Assembly: GCA_903897205.1 (NCBI GenBank)
Contig: CAIUAS010000086.1
Coordinates: 1 to 8,674, forward strand
Length of the DNA: 8,674 nt
Reading direction: 5' to 3'
From: an uncultured Gammaproteobacteria bacterium
GTDB taxonomy: Bacteria; Pseudomonadota; Gammaproteobacteria; CAIUAS01
The notes under the pieces: model-generated
Told to the model about the DNA's origin: nothing
What the model saw: the letters and a program-made list of their open reading frames with translations, nothing else
Databases searched by the model: none
Part shown: piece by piece, positions 6,558-8,674 of the stretch
Position numbering within the stretch: the first letter of the stretch is position 1
Layout of the letters: the number at the start of each line of letters is the position of its first letter
Translations under genes and position numbers: made by a program

Positions 6558-6615
6558 GAGGTTTGCTGAAGGGAGTCGGTCTGGTGGGAAGAATATAACA
6601 CTTAAAAGAAAGTGA
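6544..6615 (+). CDS. Possible small leader ORF, 23 aa
   Basis: ATG 6544 to TGA 6613-6615 encodes a short basic peptide starting MQAHLRFAEGSRSGGK and ending LKRK. AGGA at 6531-6534 sits 9 nt upstream, a reasonable ribosome site, and the stop lies 21 nt before the next gene's ATG. Nothing shows that it is translated. It could be a leader peptide coupled to the downstream gene, or a chance frame. Confidence 0.25.
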   Translation: MQAHLRFAEGSRSGGKNITLKRK

Positions 6616-6636
6616 TAAAAAAGGTAGGGTAAGGTG

Positions 6637-6969
6637 ATGGCTGTAAAACATTCTGAAGAGCGCGTACTAGTAGAAGTTGAACAGGTGTGGCGTGAGCTTG
6701 CAGGTATAGAAAAAATAATTAATGAATATAATGTTAGATTAAATAAACTAAAGGCTGAGGCAAGTGTTAATAATTTACCATCGACAGTCAGTGGAATTTC
6801 AGCTAGAGGTGATGACGGTAAGACACATGAGAAAGCTTGCATAGAAGTGATGAGTGTTATATTGCCTATTAAAGATAAAGTTGCAAAAGCCTTAGATATT
6901 AAAACCGTACATTCTGTACAGCCACAACTTTCAGACACCGCATTTTTTACTCCAAAAAATAGTATATAA
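6637..6969 (+). CDS. Candidate FIR protein (functional homologue of IcmR), putative IcmQ partner
   Basis: I do not recognise this 110-aa protein by sequence. ATG 6637 has a purine-rich ribosome site with AGGG (6626-6629) 7 nt upstream; a GTG one codon earlier is less likely. Residues about 5-43 form one long charged, probably coiled-coil helix (EERVLVEVEQVWREL to RLNKLKAEA). A polar linker at 44-62 is rich in Ser, Gly and Asn, and a second helix runs about 63-88 (THEKACIEVMSVILPIKDKV). A hydrophilic tail follows; there is no signal peptide or membrane segment. In Legionella the gene directly upstream of icmQ encodes IcmR or a sequence-unrelated FIR protein. Its two helices bundle with the IcmQ N-terminal domain and keep it soluble. 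Size, position, helical-hairpin form and the PmrA-like promoter fit that role, but the assignment is inferred. The 153-nt gap to icmQ is large for a partner pair. Confidence 0.7.
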   Translation: MAVKHSEERVLVEVEQVWRELAGIEKIINEYNVRLNKLKAEASVNNLPSTVSGISARGDDGKTHEKACIEVMSVILPIKDKVAKALDIKTVHSVQPQLSDTAFFTPKNSI

Positions 6970-6977
6970 TCACATAA

Positions 6978-7041
6978 ATAAGATTTAGCCTTAATCTGGT
7001 ATTATTAAAATGCTAGAGTTAGGGTTAAATCTAAATCTTAT
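6978..7041 (+). repeat. 11-bp perfect inverted repeat in the gap before icmQ
   Basis: ATAAGATTTAG (6978-6988) and CTAAATCTTAT (7031-7041) are exact complements separated by 42 nt, inside the 153-nt gap between the candidate FIR gene and icmQ. The right arm overlaps a TATAAT at 7039-7044. No T-run follows the second arm. It could form a long-looped stem in the transcript, mark a regulatory site, or be a relic of a small mobile element. Confidence 0.5.
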
Positions 7042-7044
7042 AAT
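7039..7044 (+). promoter_or_regulatory. Possible internal -10 element upstream of icmQ
   Basis: A consensus TATAAT occurs 78 nt before the icmQ ATG, but I find no good -35 at 16-18 bp (GAGTTA or AGTTAG). An icmQ-specific promoter would let IcmQ be made apart from its partner. In AT-rich DNA this hexamer also arises by chance. Confidence 0.25.
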
Positions 7045-7122
7045 CCATACCCCTATTCAAATAATTCTCAACTATTGACTAATAAGCAATCATTTAGCAT
7101 TGAAAATGTGGTAAGCAATAAC

Positions 7123-7695
7123 ATGGTATCAGCGGACGACGAAACAAAAGCAAATGTAGAAATACTAAAGGCGCTCAATGAAGCTATCGAAAAAGGGCCG
7201 TGGGAGCATAATTTATTTTTTCGTGGTATAGGGAAAAAACTGCGCGATGCGCGTGATAGATTTCAAAGAGAATTAGGGCTTGATGAGCTTTTGAGAGCAG
7301 AAGAAATGCAGGTAGGCGGAATGGACGCTAACCAAGATTTCGCTGAAGTCTATGTTTCCCTTTACCAATCGGAAGGTGCTAATATGCAAAAATGGGCAAG
7401 TGTTATTGGTACGCTTGCAGGAAATTCGATTAGCCGACCAGTCTATAAAAACGAAGATGATATCCAAGCTGCAATCAGAGCAAAAGATTATAAAATTAAT
7501 GATGGCTATGTCGCAGTAAAGGTGAGAACTGCGCATATTCTAAAACCTTATGGCGATAAACCACCGTTGGATCGATTTGGGCGTGAACTGTTGGTGCTGC
7601 GTGAAGATGCAGTTCAGCTGGAGTATATTCTTTATTTTGTGCATCTCAGTGGAAGATATATCTATAGCCGTGGAATACTTATTAAACAAGCCTAA
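7123..7695 (+). CDS. icmQ: IcmQ, Dot/Icm type IVB secretion system protein
   Basis: From ATG 7123 the protein is 190 aa, against 191 for L. pneumophila IcmQ as I recall it. An in-frame TTG at 7075 would add 16 residues but lacks a ribosome site. The N-terminal domain (about 1-57) reads ILKALNEAIEKGPWEHNLFFRGIGKKLRDARDRF, closely parallel to the Legionella segment with its N-ALNAAIENGPW and IGKKL-x5-RDRF core. The C-terminal domain (about 72-190) has EVYVSLYQSEGANMQKW, SRPVYKNEDDIQAAI and YVAVKV, then FVHLSGRYIYSRGILIK, also as in IcmQ. In Legionella the N-terminal domain binds IcmR and can insert into membranes; the C-terminal domain has an ADP-ribosyltransferase-like fold that binds NAD+. 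The start is preceded by only a weak GGTAAG. dotM begins 85 nt downstream. Confidence 0.93.
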   Translation: MVSADDETKANVEILKALNEAIEKGPWEHNLFFRGIGKKLRDARDRFQRELGLDELLRAEEMQVGGMDANQDFAEVYVSLYQSEGANMQKWASVIGTLAGNSISRPVYKNEDDIQAAIRAKDYKINDGYVAVKVRTAHILKPYGDKPPLDRFGRELLVLREDAVQLEYILYFVHLSGRYIYSRGILIKQA

Positions 7696-7751
7696 AGCCC
7701 ATTTCATTAATTAAACACCATTATGTACTATATTTATCTTATGGCATATAT

Positions 7752-7774
7752 ACTCTAAACGTATAGAGTTAGGA
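7752..7774 (+). promoter_or_regulatory. Hairpin abutting the dotM ribosome-binding site
   Basis: ACTCTA (7752-7757) and TAGAGT (7764-7769) form a 6-bp stem with a 6-nt loop, ending next to the ribosome site AGGA (7771-7774), which is 6 nt before the dotM ATG. The stem could modulate access to the ribosome site. The decamer TAGAGTTAGG at 7764-7773 also occurs at 7014-7023 upstream of icmQ. Confidence 0.35.
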
Positions 7775-7780
7775 AGCATT

Positions 7781-8674
7781 ATGGCAGCACAGCAACCATC
7801 ACAACAGCAAGGCGGCGATAATTCATTAGCACCCTTTTGGATTATTGTTGGTCTTTTTGCTTTAATAGGGGGCGTTTGGTATTTTGCACATGCTCAAATC
7901 GCTCTTGTTATATTAAAAATTCGACTCTATGAAAGCTATTTAATTAGCTTATTTACCACGAATATTAATCCCGTTATTGATGTCATTAATAATAGCCCGC
8001 CTGCTGATGTGAGTTTTAAAGATTTGGCTAGTATTAGTGGAGCTGTAGGCTATTATTTACGTTTTCCAGTAGCAGCTATATTAGCTGTATTAGCAGTGGC
8101 TATTTATTTTGGTAATCCTACCTTGCGTTTTAAGAGAAGTTATACGATTCAGTCTTTAGTTGATGCAGAAAAAGAGAGTTGGCCGCAAATTGTGCCTGTT
8201 GCAAGCTTAGATTTAGTTAGCGCCGATATTGATGAAGGGCCATGGGCAATGGCGTTGACGCCAATGCAGTTTGCAAAGAAGCATAAGTTATTGCAAGAAG
8301 AACGCGTTGTGTCGAGTGATCCTAATGTATTACAGATTTCAAAAATAATGGCCAGTTTGTTAAGAGAGGATGCCTATCGAGTCTTTTCTTTGCAGGTAGG
8401 GCGCTATTGGAGTGGCGCGGAGCATTTGAATTCTTATACTAAAGCATTATTTGCTGTCTTTGCAGCGAGAGCTGCGCGCGATGGTGATGGGGCCACTAAA
8501 TTATTGATGCAAATAGCGAGTTCCACAGGTGGTGGTAAGCTAAATTTTTCGGGTACCGATGAATTATTAGAAAAACATAAAAATAATAAATTTATAATTA
8601 GTTATGATGCGTATGAAATCGATCCTTATTCAAAATCACTTGTTGTGCCTCATGTGTTAATAAGAAATGTTAAA
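7781..8674 (+). CDS. dotM: DotM/IcmP, type IV coupling complex subunit (N-terminal part, cut by window edge)
   Basis: The frame is open from ATG 7781, with AGGA 6 nt upstream, to the window end: 298 codons of a family usually about 375 aa. It starts with a Gln-rich tail and GGDNSLAPFW (residues 11-20), as in Legionella DotM. A membrane segment follows at about 19-47 (WIIVGLFALIGGVWYFAHAQIALVI) and a second at about 95-110 (FPVAAILAVLAVAIYF). Next come KRSYTIQSLVDAEKESWPQIVPV, the diagnostic GPWAMALTPMQFAKKHKLL (153-171) and VFSLQVGRYWSGAEHL with AVFAAR. DotM is an inner-membrane protein of the Dot/Icm coupling complex with DotL and helps recruit substrates. After about residue 267 the visible sequence no longer resembles the Legionella protein as I recall it. 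dotL (icmO) is expected next, beyond the edge. Confidence 0.93.
   Translation, partial: MAAQQPSQQQGGDNSLAPFWIIVGLFALIGGVWYFAHAQIALVILKIRLYESYLISLFTTNINPVIDVINNSPPADVSFKDLASISGAVGYYLRFPVAAILAVLAVAIYFGNPTLRFKRSYTIQSLVDAEKESWPQIVPVASLDLVSADIDEGPWAMALTPMQFAKKHKLLQEERVVSSDPNVLQISKIMASLLREDAYRVFSLQVGRYWSGAEHLNSYTKALFAVFAARAARDGDGATKLLMQIASSTGGGKLNFSGTDELLEKHKNNKFIISYDAYEIDPYSKSLVVPHVLIRNVK

Noticed and set aside
6363..6938. A 191-codon open frame on the minus strand opposite the candidate FIR gene
   Set aside because: Its composition is not protein-like (Ser/Thr/Cys/Leu-rich with no pattern), it crosses the PmrA-like promoter, and the plus-strand frame has a good ribosome site, helical periodicity and icm context.
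6990..7006. A second PmrA box (CTTAAT-N5-ATTATT) before icmQ
   Set aside because: Only the first half fits the consensus, and no -10 lies at the right distance from the second half.
7075..7122. Upstream TTG extension of icmQ
   Set aside because: It has no ribosome site and would add 16 residues absent from IcmQ; ATG 7123 gives the family's length and N-terminus.
1..8674. CRISPR array, insertion sequence, tRNA/rRNA gene or prophage
   Set aside because: No regularly spaced repeats, transposase-like frames, terminal repeats, or tRNA/rRNA sequences were seen on either strand.

Overview
The window looks like part of the chromosome of an AT-rich gammaproteobacterium of the order Legionellales (the Legionella, Coxiella, Rickettsiella and Berkiella group). 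The main reason is its right end, which carries icmQ and the start of dotM (icmP). These are components of the Dot/Icm type IVB secretion system used by intracellular members of that order. I cannot name the genus.

Left block (1-3572, minus strand): an iron-sulfur cluster assembly operon in the order Rrf2-type regulator, sufB, sufC, sufD, with sufD cut by the window edge. It is read from one promoter (TTGCAA, 17 bp, TATATT) whose -10 lies inside a perfect 8-3-8 dyad. This points to autoregulation by the Rrf2 protein, which has the three cysteines expected for a [2Fe-2S] sensor.

Middle block (3573-6257): divergent from suf is an RNA gene I identify as 6S RNA (ssrS), with its own promoter and a closing stem followed by a T-run. 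It is followed 38-45 nt later by folB (dihydroneopterin aldolase). Convergent to folB is a pteridine reductase of the SDR family, and divergent from that is a MidA/NDUFAF7-type methyltransferase. folB and the reductase both belong to pterin/folate metabolism.

Right block (6258-8674, plus strand): a 379-bp gap without a convincing large gene holds a strong promoter, with TATAAT preceded by CTTAAG-N5-CTTAAG, the form of a PmrA box. PmrA is known to control dot/icm genes and effectors in Legionella and Coxiella. The promoter drives a 110-aa protein I do not recognise by sequence, then icmQ, then dotM. Its position directly upstream of icmQ, its small size and its predicted two-helix hairpin make it a candidate FIR protein (functional homologue of IcmR), the hypervariable partner and chaperone of IcmQ. 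This is the most likely undescribed item in the window. icmT and icmS, which precede icmR/icmQ in Legionella and Coxiella, are not here; housekeeping genes sit upstream instead.

The leader of the candidate FIR gene and the FIR-icmQ gap both contain unexplained inverted repeats, and a decamer recurs upstream of icmQ and dotM. All coordinates and motifs were read by eye; no database search was possible.
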